From positions 20,363 through 84,362 of the forward strand of contig CANLTE010000011.1 in NCBI GenBank assembly GCA_947493885.1: 64,000 nucleotides of DNA, read 5' to 3'. The stretch is from an uncultured Maribacter sp. (GTDB lineage: Bacteria; Bacteroidota; Bacteroidia; Flavobacteriales; Flavobacteriaceae). The notes below the pieces were generated by a model, which was not told the origin of the DNA, searched no databases, and saw nothing but the letters and a program-made list of their open reading frames with translations. Both the position numbers and the translations under genes were made by a program. Shown here piece after piece: positions 1 through 9,828 of the stretch (position 1 is its first letter; every line of letters begins with the position of its first letter).

Positions 1-1
1 T

Positions 2-67
2 CCTGGTGGTTTAAATACCACTGACAACGCCGTTATTCCGGGTGTTTTAATCGATGCTAATTTTTAG
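2..67 (+). CDS. C-terminal end of a truncated CDS (…PGGLNTTDNAVIPGVLIDANF*), function unknown
   Basis: Open frame 2 from the window edge to TAG at 65-67. Confidence 0.55.
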   Translation, partial: PGGLNTTDNAVIPGVLIDANF

Positions 68-144
68 AAAACTAAATATTACAAGTTTGCAGAATGTTGA
101 TAGATAATGAATTTGAATGCAAGCATAATTTAAAAAATGAAAAA

Positions 145-864
145 ATGAAAAGTTTAGAAAACAAAAAAGCAATTATAACTGGCGGTGGCCGAGGACTGGG
201 AAAAGCGACTGCTATAGCCCTTGCCAAAGAAGGCGTTGACATTGCAATAACCGGTAGAAACGAAGAAGTCTTAAAAAAAACTGCCTTGGAATTAGAAGAC
301 TACGAAGTAAAGGTAATGTATTCAGTATTTGATGTTAGTAACTATGTAGAAGTTAAAAAAAGCATTAAACATATTGTTGATACTTTAGGTTCTGTAGACA
401 TTTTAGTAAATAATGCTGGTATTGCGGCTATTGGATCATTTAATGATATGGAGGTTAGCCAATGGAGCGAAATTATCCAAACCAATGTTATGGGAATGTA
501 TTATGTTACCAAAGAAGTGTTACCGTATTTGATTCGTAAAAACGAAGGGGATATTATTAACGTTTCTTCCACGGCAGGACTAAATGGAAATGCAAATATA
601 TCTGCATATTCTGCATCTAAATTCGCAGTTATAGGAATGTCAGAATCCTTAATGAAAGAAGTCCGTAAAAACAATATTAGGGTTAATACATTAACACCAA
701 GCACCATAGAATCTGACATGACAATTGGATTAGGAATGCTAAATAAAGGCTCATACGAAAATGTCCTTCAACCAGAAGATTTTGCAGAATTAATACTAGC
801 AGGTTTAAAACTTCCAAGAAGAGCAATGCTTAAAGGAGCCTCTTTATGGTCCACCAATCCGTAG
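145..864 (+). CDS. SDR family oxidoreductase (FabG-like 3-ketoacyl-ACP reductase)
   Basis: TGGGRGLGKA nucleotide-binding motif, NNAG, YSASK catalytic motif; ORF track starts at 94 but ATG at 145 (MKSLENKKAIITGGG) fits the family better. Confidence 0.88.
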   Translation: MKSLENKKAIITGGGRGLGKATAIALAKEGVDIAITGRNEEVLKKTALELEDYEVKVMYSVFDVSNYVEVKKSIKHIVDTLGSVDILVNNAGIAAIGSFNDMEVSQWSEIIQTNVMGMYYVTKEVLPYLIRKNEGDIINVSSTAGLNGNANISAYSASKFAVIGMSESLMKEVRKNNIRVNTLTPSTIESDMTIGLGMLNKGSYENVLQPEDFAELILAGLKLPRRAMLKGASLWSTNP

Positions 865-888
865 CTATAATTTCTAACTAAAACAATT

Positions 889-936
889 AAGACCCTAACG
901 CCTATATATTACTATAAGCATAAATGTTAGGGTCTT
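889..936. terminator. Perfect 11-bp stem hairpin (AAGACCCTAAC…GTTAGGGTCTT) downstream of the SDR gene
   Basis: Inverted repeat 889-899 / 926-936, no strong U tract. Confidence 0.4.
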
Positions 937-1006
937 CACTTGTAAAAAGAAGGCCTCCTATTTCCCATGTATTTGTTAAATTGCTAATCTAAAAACAAGT
1001 AACAAA

Positions 1007-1507
1007 ATGAATCAAAGATACCTCGATTATGCACACTATAATATTTGGGCAAACAATAGATTAATAAATGATTTATTGTTTGCCCAAAAAGAAGAATTAC
1101 TTGAAAAGGAATTAGTTGGAAGTTTTCCGACAATTAGAGCTACCGTTCTTCATATTTGGTATGCCGAAACAGGTTGGCTTTCCAGATTAAATGAAAATGG
1201 TTGGAAAACCAATAAAGTAACTGAGTTTTCAGGTACAAACCATGAACTTTTTAAACAATGGCAAAAGACCTCAACGGAGTTTGTAAAATTCGTAAACCAA
1301 GCAGAACTTGAAAAGAAAATTGCATTTGAACACAAAGGTCGTATTTTTTCAATTCCTTCGCGAGAAATAATTCAAACAGTATTCAACCATGGAAGTTATC
1401 ATCGAGGACAAATTGTAATAATGCTTAGACAATTTGGAATCCCCGAAATAGCTCAAACTGACTACATAGAATGGGTTCGGGAAAAAGAAAGAGGGAATAT
1501 TAAATAA
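1007..1507 (+). CDS. DinB family protein
   Basis: DinB-like four-helix bundle pattern with metal histidines (HIWYAE… FNHGSYHRGQI). Confidence 0.85.
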   Translation: MNQRYLDYAHYNIWANNRLINDLLFAQKEELLEKELVGSFPTIRATVLHIWYAETGWLSRLNENGWKTNKVTEFSGTNHELFKQWQKTSTEFVKFVNQAELEKKIAFEHKGRIFSIPSREIIQTVFNHGSYHRGQIVIMLRQFGIPEIAQTDYIEWVREKERGNIK

Positions 1508-1599
1508 AAACAAGACCGTACCCAAACATTAACATTTTATATAGAAAAGCTTTGGGTTTAATGCGTCAATAAAATTTAATATTATCGCTAACTTTAAGC

Positions 1600-2172
1600 A
1601 TGAATAAACTCTCATTAGTAAAATTTATTGAACAAACTGTTCCAATTGACCATGATAACGCCCAAGAAATCGCTAAAGCATTTCATTCAATATCAATAAA
1701 AAAAGGAGATTTACTTTCGCGGGAAAAGCAAATAAGTGATTATTATTTTTATCTGGAAAAAGGATTAATGCGCCTTTTTCTTTACGATTTAAATGGAAAT
1801 GAAATTACCACAGATCTTTTCACCGAAAACAACATTGTTTTTGAGATTACATCTTTTTTTACTCGAGTCAAATCAGAAGTAAACATTCAAGCAATCACTA
1901 ATTGTTCAGGATACTATATTTCGTATGCAGAGCTCAATAAACTTTTCCATAACAAACCAGCTTTTAGAGATTTTGGAAGGGCTATTTTGGTTAAAGAATT
2001 TATAGCCTCTAAGGAACGAAATTATAGTATGATTAATAAAACTGCTGAGAAACGTTACCAGCATTTAGCATCTTCAAAACCTGAAATATTAAAGCACACA
2101 CCATTAAAGTACGTTGCCTCTTATTTAGGAATCACAGACAGCACACTTAGTAGAATTAGAAAAAACAAATAA
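1600..2172 (+). CDS. Crp/Fnr family transcriptional regulator
   Basis: cNMP-binding-like N-terminus and C-terminal HTH (YVASYLGITDSTLSRIRK). Confidence 0.88.
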   Translation: MNKLSLVKFIEQTVPIDHDNAQEIAKAFHSISIKKGDLLSREKQISDYYFYLEKGLMRLFLYDLNGNEITTDLFTENNIVFEITSFFTRVKSEVNIQAITNCSGYYISYAELNKLFHNKPAFRDFGRAILVKEFIASKERNYSMINKTAEKRYQHLASSKPEILKHTPLKYVASYLGITDSTLSRIRKNK

Positions 2173-2237
2173 CATTTCTTGCCTTTTGTCAAGTAAATTC
2201 TGTTTTAGAGCTACTAATTTTAGGTTTTAAAAACAAA

Positions 2238-2912
2238 ATGGCTGAAATTTCTAATTATATCTCGTACAGTTTTATTCTGTTAACTATTGTAACAGTTTGG
2301 CTTTTTTATAAATCAAATTATAATAAGAAAGTTTTACTGGTCATTTTAACTTGGATGCTTATTGTTGGTTTGCTCGGAATTAAAGGTTTTTATCAAAAAC
2401 CTAATACATTTCCCCCAAGATTTACGCTACTACTCGTTCCTCCTGTTTTATTTCTAATACTAATATTCTCAAATAAGACCAATACCCAATTTTTAAACAA
2501 CTTAAATTTAAAATGGTTAACCATTTTGCATACGGTTCGTGTTCCCGTCGAAATTATACTCTATTATCTTTTTTTAGAAGGTTTAATTCCGGATTTAATG
2601 ACTTTTGATGGTTATAATTTTGACATAATAGCCGGAATTTCAGCTCCTATTGTTTTTTATTTAATGTTTAAGAGTAATAAAATAAATAAAAGAGGGCTCT
2701 TAATTTGGAATTTTATATGCTTAGGGTTACTACTAAACATACTTACAATTGCGATTTTAAGTGCTGAAACACCTCTCCAACAATTTGCCTTTGAACAACC
2801 TAATATAGGAGTAACTTATTTTCCTTTTGTATGGCTTCCTGCGGTGATTGTCCCAATAGTCTTATTTTCTCATATAGCAAGCATTAAGCAACTACTTTCT
2901 TATAAAAAATAA
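2238..2912 (+). CDS. Multi-pass membrane protein, unknown function
   Basis: Several hydrophobic segments across 224 aa. Confidence 0.7.
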   Translation: MAEISNYISYSFILLTIVTVWLFYKSNYNKKVLLVILTWMLIVGLLGIKGFYQKPNTFPPRFTLLLVPPVLFLILIFSNKTNTQFLNNLNLKWLTILHTVRVPVEIILYYLFLEGLIPDLMTFDGYNFDIIAGISAPIVFYLMFKSNKINKRGLLIWNFICLGLLLNILTIAILSAETPLQQFAFEQPNIGVTYFPFVWLPAVIVPIVLFSHIASIKQLLSYKK

Positions 2913-2968
2913 AATGTATCTTAAGTTTTTGATTAATAGCAATTCTACTTATTAAACAGACTAACCAC

Positions 2969-3547
2969 ATGAAAAAAATACTTTTTGTTATCCTTTTTGC
3001 TGCGAATTTCTACTGCTTTTCTCAAGTCACGGAAAAAGAAAATACTTTATCTAAACACGCAATAGATTTAACTAAACAAGAAGTTACATATGACCCTAGC
3101 TACTTTTCAATTGACTATCCAAATGGAGATATTCCTTCTGATAAAGGGGTATGTACTGATGTAATCATAAGAGCATACCGAAAAATCAACATCGATTTAC
3201 AAAAATTAGTTCACGAAGATATGAAGGCTAATTTTAATAAATATCCGCAAAATTGGGGGTTAAAAACAACTGACAAAAATATTGACCATAGACGCGTCCC
3301 TAACTTAATGAGGTTCTTTAAAAGAAAAGGCGCAGAAAAAAGCATAACTAAAAAACCAAATGATTATTTACCAGGAGATGTAGTGGCTTGGAGTTTGGGC
3401 GGCGGATTAACCCATATTGGAATTGTGGTTGACAAAAAATCTAAAGATGGTAAAAGAAATTTAATAGTCCACAATATCGGAAGCGGGCAAGTTTTAGAAG
3501 ATTGTCTTTTTAACTATGAAATAATTGGTCATTACCGGTATAAATAA
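2969..3547 (+). CDS. DUF1287 domain-containing secreted protein
   Basis: Signal peptide; GDVVAWSLGGGLTHIGIVVD…NIGSG pattern typical of DUF1287. Confidence 0.82.
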   Translation: MKKILFVILFAANFYCFSQVTEKENTLSKHAIDLTKQEVTYDPSYFSIDYPNGDIPSDKGVCTDVIIRAYRKINIDLQKLVHEDMKANFNKYPQNWGLKTTDKNIDHRRVPNLMRFFKRKGAEKSITKKPNDYLPGDVVAWSLGGGLTHIGIVVDKKSKDGKRNLIVHNIGSGQVLEDCLFNYEIIGHYRYK

Positions 3548-3707
3548 CTACCGGTTTAAACTTTAGAAAAACTCATCATCATTACTAAAACTATCCTAAA
3601 ACTTAAACCAGTTTCAATTACACTATTGCAATCTAGTTGCATTAATAAAATAATCTATATATTTGTTAGCTTAAAACACTCTGTATAGATTAAAAATTAT
3701 TGATTAA

Positions 3708-4613
3708 ATGACAAATAACAGTTTTGATGTAATCATTGTTGGCGGAAGTTACGCAGGATTATCAGCTGCCATGAGCTTAGGTCGTTCACTACGAAAAGTA
3801 TTAATTATAGATAGCGGTAAGCGTTGTAATAGACAAACTCCGTATACCCATAACTTTATTACTCACGATGGAACCACGCCAAAAGAGATTGCGGACAAAG
3901 CTAAGGAGCAAGTATTGTCATATGATACTATTACCTACCATAGCGGCCTAGCAAAAGAAGGAACTAAAAAAAATGATGGCTTTGTTATCAAAACCGATTC
4001 TGAAGAAATTTTTACTGCAAAAAAATTAGTATTTGCGACTGGTGTTAAAGACATAATGCCTGATATAAAAGGATTTTCCGAATGCTGGGGAATATCCATT
4101 TTACACTGCCCTTACTGCCATGGCTATGAGGTAAAAAAAGAAAAAACGGGCATATTGCTCAATGGAACTATTGCTTTTGAGTTAAGTAAAATTATAAAAA
4201 ACCTAACTGACGAAATTACCATATTTACCAATGGCAAGTCTACTTTTACCAAAGAACAAGAACATGCTTTAAAAAGTCGTAATATTCAAATTAACGAAAA
4301 ACCAATTATAGAATTACTTCATGATAATGGTCAAATTAAAGAAATAAAATTTGGTGACAATTCAACACAACAAATAAAAGCAGTTTACGCACATCCAGAT
4401 GCTGTTCAACACTGCAACATTCCTATACAAATGGGTTGCCAACTTAATGAGCATAAACTAATTGACACTGATGCTTTTCAAAAAACTAGTATTTCTGGAA
4501 TTTATGCTTGCGGTGATAATTCTAACCCTCAAAGAACAGTTTCCTTGGCGGTCGCCTCTGGAACCATAGTTGGTGCTGCCTTAAACAAAGAGTTAGTTGA
4601 TGAGGAATTTTAA
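3708..4613 (+). CDS. NAD(P)/FAD-dependent oxidoreductase (thioredoxin reductase-like)
   Basis: GGSYAGLSAA FAD motif, HCPYCHGYE motif, C-terminal GIYACGDN. Confidence 0.88.
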   Translation: MTNNSFDVIIVGGSYAGLSAAMSLGRSLRKVLIIDSGKRCNRQTPYTHNFITHDGTTPKEIADKAKEQVLSYDTITYHSGLAKEGTKKNDGFVIKTDSEEIFTAKKLVFATGVKDIMPDIKGFSECWGISILHCPYCHGYEVKKEKTGILLNGTIAFELSKIIKNLTDEITIFTNGKSTFTKEQEHALKSRNIQINEKPIIELLHDNGQIKEIKFGDNSTQQIKAVYAHPDAVQHCNIPIQMGCQLNEHKLIDTDAFQKTSISGIYACGDNSNPQRTVSLAVASGTIVGAALNKELVDEEF

Positions 4614-4682
4614 TCCTAATATTAGGATAAAATTGGTATTGGTATTGTCAAATGTTAATACATTTGGCTAAACGTAACATCA

Positions 4683-5693
4683 ATGTTCATAGATAACATT
4701 ACCCCTATTCTTGCTATTTTAGGTTTTTGTCAGGGTATTTTACTTTCTATTTACCTTTTAACCGCCAAAACAAATTCCAAAAAGTCAAATCTTTATTTAG
4801 GTCTAGTTCTTTTTGGATTAACAATTAGAATCGGAAAATCAATATTAGGATATTATTTACCACTTGAGGCGTGGCAAAAAAATATTGGTATTTCAGGTAT
4901 TTTTATAGTAGGCCCTTTTTTATGGTTTTACGGAAAGTCTTTATTTTATAAAAAGAACATAACGGGTGTAGATAATTTACATTTAGCTCCCTTTTTTATA
5001 TTTATTCTTCTAATACCAATAATACCAAGTAACGGACATTTTGAAACTTTTTGGAACTATGGAATAATTGTTTTCCATCTAGCATTTTACTTAGTACTCT
5101 CTTGGATAGCATTGTATAATACCAAAAAAAATGTTTCTCCTAAAAAGAAAAAATGGTATAGAACTATCTTAATTGGTGTAACTGCCATATGGATGTTTTA
5201 CCTAAGTAATTTTTTAAATCTAGGGTTATTCTACATATCTGGGCCTATTTTTTATTCGTTTCTCATCTATGGATTCACCATTCTTTTTTTAAATCGTTCT
5301 AATTTTAACCTAGAAAAATATAACAGTTCAAAACTTGATTATACCAGTTCTGTAAAAATATTTGAACAAGTAAAAAAAATATTGGAAAGCGAGAACATTT
5401 ATTTAGATTCTACAATATCAATTAAGGTTATATCGGAAAGGTTATCTATAAATTCTAGGGAAATATCACAATCTGTAAACCAAAATACTGGGCAAAACTT
5501 TAAAGAATTTGTAAACAATTACAGAATTAAAAAAGCAAAAACACTTCTTTCTTGTTCAGAACAAAATGATAAAAAAATTGCTTCTATTGCATTCGACTCT
5601 GGTTTCGGCACTATAACGGCTTTTAATATTGCTTTTAAAAAACACACAGGCATAACTCCAACAGAATTTAGAAAAAAATACGTTTCCAACTAA
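4683..5693 (+). CDS. AraC family transcriptional regulator with N-terminal transmembrane region
   Basis: Multiple TM segments then C-terminal AraC HTH (IASIAFDSGFGTITAFNIAFKKHTGITPTEFRKKY). Confidence 0.88.
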   Translation: MFIDNITPILAILGFCQGILLSIYLLTAKTNSKKSNLYLGLVLFGLTIRIGKSILGYYLPLEAWQKNIGISGIFIVGPFLWFYGKSLFYKKNITGVDNLHLAPFFIFILLIPIIPSNGHFETFWNYGIIVFHLAFYLVLSWIALYNTKKNVSPKKKKWYRTILIGVTAIWMFYLSNFLNLGLFYISGPIFYSFLIYGFTILFLNRSNFNLEKYNSSKLDYTSSVKIFEQVKKILESENIYLDSTISIKVISERLSINSREISQSVNQNTGQNFKEFVNNYRIKKAKTLLSCSEQNDKKIASIAFDSGFGTITAFNIAFKKHTGITPTEFRKKYVSN

Positions 5694-5773
5694 TTTTTTC
5701 GTCTTAAAAAACATGCTTTTTAAAGTGTTTTGATTTTAAAGTGCTGATTTTAGCATACATTAAATATATAGTC

Positions 5774-6271
5774 ATGCATAGAAAAAAATTCATCAAAAAC
5801 ATGGTTGGTGGAGTTGTTTTAAGCTCTTCCTACCCTATTTTATCATTTTCACAATCTTCTAAACAAAACCCTATTGAAACAAAACTTGTCAAAGAATTTG
5901 TAATCGCTGGGCACAAAAATTTACCTTTAGTAAAAGAAATGTTAAACGAATACCCTAATTTAATTTATGCCAGTTATGATTGGGGGAATTCAGATTATGA
6001 AGAAGCCATTGAAGGAGCTGCTCATTTGGGAAATAAAGAAATTGCTAATTACCTAATTTCTAAAGGTGCTAGAGTAAACTTATTTACCCTTACCATGTTA
6101 GGAAAAACTGATTTGGTAAAAGCTACTTTACAGACCTATCCTGATTCACTATTTGCAAAAGGACCACATGGTTTTACACTTTTACATCATGCAAACGTGG
6201 GCAATTCCACTGATTTAATCAATTTTTTTAAAGAAAAAGGGCTACAGGAAACCCACATAAACATTAAATAA
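5774..6271 (+). CDS. Exported ankyrin-repeat protein
   Basis: Likely start MHRKKFIKNMVGGVVLSSS (signal-like); ankyrin-like repeats (EGAAHLGNKEIANYLISKGARVN); ORF track starts at 5741. Confidence 0.7.
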   Translation: MHRKKFIKNMVGGVVLSSSYPILSFSQSSKQNPIETKLVKEFVIAGHKNLPLVKEMLNEYPNLIYASYDWGNSDYEEAIEGAAHLGNKEIANYLISKGARVNLFTLTMLGKTDLVKATLQTYPDSLFAKGPHGFTLLHHANVGNSTDLINFFKEKGLQETHINIK

Positions 6272-6366
6272 TTAATAACAAGACATTACCTAAGAACTGG
6301 ACATTCTTTAAAATTAGTAACTTGTTATTATTCAATTCAAGGGAAATCAATTATACAAATAAGGCA

Positions 6367-6732
6367 ATGCATAGCAACGAGAGTTTTTACTTCAACAAAA
6401 AAGAACCTAACAAAAGTTGTTTGTTAGCAATGAGAGATATTCTCTTAAATTTTGATAAAAGTGTCAATGAGACTACCAAATATGGTATGCCTTGCTTTTG
6501 TTATAAAGAAAAAATGTTTTGCTATTTATGGGTTGATAAAAAAACAAACAGCCCCTATTTTTTAATGGTACATGGAGATTATATTGATCATCCTAGATTG
6601 GAAAAAGGCACGCGATCCAAAATGAAAGTTTTTAATGTAAACCCTGAAGAGGACTTACCTATTGAAGAAATTAACATCGTATTAAATCAAGCTATAGCGT
6701 TGTTTAAAAATAGCGTAATAAAAACAAAGTAA
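6367..6732 (+). CDS. DUF1801 domain-containing protein
   Basis: NETTKYGMPCFCYKEKMFCYLWV pattern; likely ATG at 6367 rather than TTG at 6322. Confidence 0.7.
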   Translation: MHSNESFYFNKKEPNKSCLLAMRDILLNFDKSVNETTKYGMPCFCYKEKMFCYLWVDKKTNSPYFLMVHGDYIDHPRLEKGTRSKMKVFNVNPEEDLPIEEINIVLNQAIALFKNSVIKTK

Positions 6733-6791
6733 AACATCTGGAAAACATCTTTTCATTATCTTTAATAGATTGATTTTAAAATCTATATGAA

Positions 6792-7901
6792 ATGAAAAAT
6801 GATGTTAACAGAAGATTTTGGATAAAAAAAGTAGGATTAGGGGTAGCCAGCTTGGGGTTAGTAAGTTTTGATGGTATAGGGCATCCAGTGACTGATGATG
6901 AAATTACAAACTTACATAAACCCCCTATTTATCTAAACGCTAACGAAAACCCTTACGGGCCTTCTCCGCTTGCCGTTAAAGCAATGGAAAAGAGCGTAAA
7001 ACATAGTAATAAATATGGTTTTAGAACAACTCCCAAGTTAATTTCTGCAATTGCCGAACACAATAATGTTACCGCCTCAAATATTCTTTTAGATGCCGGT
7101 TCAACAAAAATTTTAAATACTATTTTACTGCTTACTGCTTTTAAAGGTGGTAATTATATAATAGCTAAAAACACCTTTGACTATTGGACTTCTCCTGCTA
7201 AAAATTTAGGACTACAAAAAATATCGGTTCCCTTAACCGAAAATAAAAAGCATGATCTAAACGGAATGCTAAATGCCATCACGTCGGATACTTCTCTAGT
7301 TTACATTTGTAACCCCAATAATCCAACGGGAACAATTTGTGATAGCAATGAACTACTCTCTTTTGTAAATGAAGCTTCAAAAAAAACCTTAGTACTTATT
7401 GATGAAGCGTACATTGATTTAACCTCTCAACCATCGCTTAGCAATCAGGTTTTAACCAACAAAAATATAGTTATTGCAAAAACATTCTCTAAACTTTATG
7501 GCATGGCTGGCGCTAGAATTGGTTATGCTGTTGGGCATACAGATACCATTATCGCCTTAAAAAAAATACAATCGTGGCCAAATGGAGGTATTAGTATAAC
7601 ATCTGTATCTGGAGCTTTAACTTCATTAAACGACAAAAAATTTACAAGTGCGTTTATTAAAACAAATAAAAAAGTAAGAGCGTATACTATTGAACAACTG
7701 GAAAAGTTGAAAATTTCATGCATACCATCCCACACAAATTTTATTTACTTCTCTTTAGAAAATTATAAAGGAGATTTTTTTTCTAGATTGAAAAGCAAAA
7801 ATATTCATGGAACTCGTATATATGAAGAAGCCGGAAAGTGGTCCAGAATAACCGTTGGCACACAACAAGAAATGGAAGTGTTTATTAATGCTTTAATGTA
7901 A
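6792..7901 (+). CDS. Histidinol-phosphate aminotransferase-like PLP enzyme with Tat-like signal peptide
   Basis: NRRFWIKKVGLGVASLGLVSF leader; NANENPYGPSP, CNPNNPTGT, DEAYIDL, KTFSKLYGMAGARIGY motifs. Confidence 0.87.
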   Translation: MKNDVNRRFWIKKVGLGVASLGLVSFDGIGHPVTDDEITNLHKPPIYLNANENPYGPSPLAVKAMEKSVKHSNKYGFRTTPKLISAIAEHNNVTASNILLDAGSTKILNTILLLTAFKGGNYIIAKNTFDYWTSPAKNLGLQKISVPLTENKKHDLNGMLNAITSDTSLVYICNPNNPTGTICDSNELLSFVNEASKKTLVLIDEAYIDLTSQPSLSNQVLTNKNIVIAKTFSKLYGMAGARIGYAVGHTDTIIALKKIQSWPNGGISITSVSGALTSLNDKKFTSAFIKTNKKVRAYTIEQLEKLKISCIPSHTNFIYFSLENYKGDFFSRLKSKNIHGTRIYEEAGKWSRITVGTQQEMEVFINALM

Positions 7902-7923
7902 GCAAATCAACAAAAGATTTAGC

Positions 7924-7947
7924 CCACGAGAAAGTTCGTGGACTTTT
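7924..7947 (+). terminator. Candidate rho-independent terminator (CCACGA…TCGTGG + T-rich)
   Basis: 6-bp GC-rich stem followed by ACTTTTCT, just after the stop at 7901. Confidence 0.5.
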
Positions 7948-8023
7948 CTCTGATTTTTAAACATTTTGTATCTTGTATAACTTCTCCCGATAAATTTAAT
8001 GTCTAATCTTATAAACTACAGCG

Positions 8024-9742
8024 ATGAAGACTAAACACTATTATCTGGTTTTCCTTTTAATTGTATTAACAGGATGCAAAAACAAAAAAAGTACAGAAGA
8101 AGTTCAAAAAAAAGAGTATCTCTCTTGCGCTCCAATAGTTACTGATAAAGATTGGTATAAAAAGGACAATGTTGCTCCGATTATAGATGGGTTAGATGTT
8201 TTAAAATTTCCGGTTACCACAAAGTCCACGCTTGCCCAAAAATATGTTAATCAAGGCCTGGTACTGGCTTATGGGTTTAATCATGCCGAGGCAGCAAGAT
8301 CCTTTTATTACGCTACTAAGTTAGACCCAGATTGCGCAATGGCTTTTTGGGGCTATGCCTATGTTTTAGGACCAAATTATAACGCGGGAATGGAACCTGA
8401 TAATTATGAAAGAGCCTACGAAGCAGTTCAAAAAGCAGTAGAATTGTCAGTTCAAACAACGGAAAAAGAAAAAGCGCTAATTAATGCGCTTTCCAAAAGG
8501 TATTCCAAAGCGGCAACAGATGACAGAACACCTTTAGACATGGCTTATTCCAAAGCTATGCAAGATGTTTACACCAATTTTTCCAATGATGCTGATGTAT
8601 GTGCTATGTATGCAGAATCTATTATGAATCTACATCCTTGGGATTTATGGGACAAAAAAGGAAATACAAAGGAATGGACTCCCGAAATAATTTCACTACT
8701 AGGGCAGGCATTAAAAATTAACCCAAATCATCCTGGTGCTCATCATTTTTATATTCATGCGGTAGAGTCGTCTTTCTCCCCTGAAAAAGGTTTGGCCAGT
8801 GCAAAAGCGTTTGACAATGGCTTGGTTCCTGGAGCAGGTCATTTAGTACACATGCCCTCTCATATTTACATTCGCACAGGGGACTATCACAAAGGAACTA
8901 TTGCTAATATAAATGCCGTTTTGGTAGATAGTACATATGTTGCGGCCTGCAATGCTCAGGGAGCTTATCCATTAGCTTATTTTCCGCATAATTATCATTT
9001 TATGGCTGCCACAGCAACTCTTGAAGGAAATAGTAAATGGGCTATTGAAGCGGCAAACAAGGTTGCTGAACATTCTAACACTCAATTAATGAAAGAGCCT
9101 GGTTGGGGAACAATTCAGCACTACTATACTATTCCGTATTACGTTTATGCAAAATTTGGAAAATGGCAGGAGATTTTAGAGATGAAAAATAACGACTCAA
9201 CTTTAAAATACCCTGAAGCGATAAGACATTACGCAAGAGGAATGGCTTTTCTGGGAACCAAAAAAATGTCTAAAGCCAAAGAAGAACTAAAATTATTAGA
9301 AAAGTATGCGGAAGATGAAAGTTTAAAAGAAATTACAATTTGGGATATCAATTCCGTGGATGTATTACTTCAAATAGCAAAAAAGGTTTTAACAGCCGAA
9401 ATTCTTGCAGAAGAAAAAAAATATGATGAAAGCATTAAACTGTTGAAAGAGGCAATTGTAATTGAAGACAATCTAAATTATAATGAGCCGCCAGATTGGT
9501 TTTTTTCCGTTAGACACCATTTAGGAGCAATTCAAATAGCTGCAAAAAAATACAACGATGCTGTTGCTACATACTATGAAGATTTAGCAAGACTTCCAAA
9601 AAACGGATGGGCATTGCATGGTTTGCAATCGGCATACGAAAAGCTAAATGCTAACGAAAAAGCTGTTGAAACGGCGAAACTTCTAGAAAGCGTATGGTCC
9701 ACCGCAGATATCACATTATCCGCATCAAAAATTAAATATTAG
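8024..9742 (+). CDS. TPR-containing lipoprotein
   Basis: Lipobox LTGC; repeated TPR-like helices. Confidence 0.82.
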   Translation: MKTKHYYLVFLLIVLTGCKNKKSTEEVQKKEYLSCAPIVTDKDWYKKDNVAPIIDGLDVLKFPVTTKSTLAQKYVNQGLVLAYGFNHAEAARSFYYATKLDPDCAMAFWGYAYVLGPNYNAGMEPDNYERAYEAVQKAVELSVQTTEKEKALINALSKRYSKAATDDRTPLDMAYSKAMQDVYTNFSNDADVCAMYAESIMNLHPWDLWDKKGNTKEWTPEIISLLGQALKINPNHPGAHHFYIHAVESSFSPEKGLASAKAFDNGLVPGAGHLVHMPSHIYIRTGDYHKGTIANINAVLVDSTYVAACNAQGAYPLAYFPHNYHFMAATATLEGNSKWAIEAANKVAEHSNTQLMKEPGWGTIQHYYTIPYYVYAKFGKWQEILEMKNNDSTLKYPEAIRHYARGMAFLGTKKMSKAKEELKLLEKYAEDESLKEITIWDINSVDVLLQIAKKVLTAEILAEEKKYDESIKLLKEAIVIEDNLNYNEPPDWFFSVRHHLGAIQIAAKKYNDAVATYYEDLARLPKNGWALHGLQSAYEKLNANEKAVETAKLLESVWSTADITLSASKIKY

Positions 9743-9750
9743 TTTATAAC

Positions 9751-9795
9751 TATAATTCAACCCTCCTTTAATACTATAAATAGGGTTGAATTATA
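9751..9795. terminator. Bidirectional terminator hairpin between convergent genes
   Basis: Perfect 14-bp inverted repeat TATAATTCAACCCT / AGGGTTGAATTATA, 17-nt loop. Confidence 0.75.
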
Positions 9796-9828
9796 AAATC
9801 AGCAGTTGTAAAACATTTGATCAGAGGT

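Noticed and set aside
501-719. Antisense ORF inside the SDR gene, and similar 60-130 aa shadow ORFs throughout the track (for example 1150-1335, 12226-12432, 24572-24775, 39098-39397, 40531-40914, 56385-56702, 59199-59522)
   Set aside because: They lie wholly opposite or out of frame to well-supported genes, have no recognisable motifs and look like codon-bias shadows.
889-936. CTAACG…GTTAG inverted repeat considered as an integron attC-like site
   Set aside because: The stem is a perfect 11-bp hairpin without extrahelical bases and lies directly after a gene; a terminator or structural hairpin is simpler.
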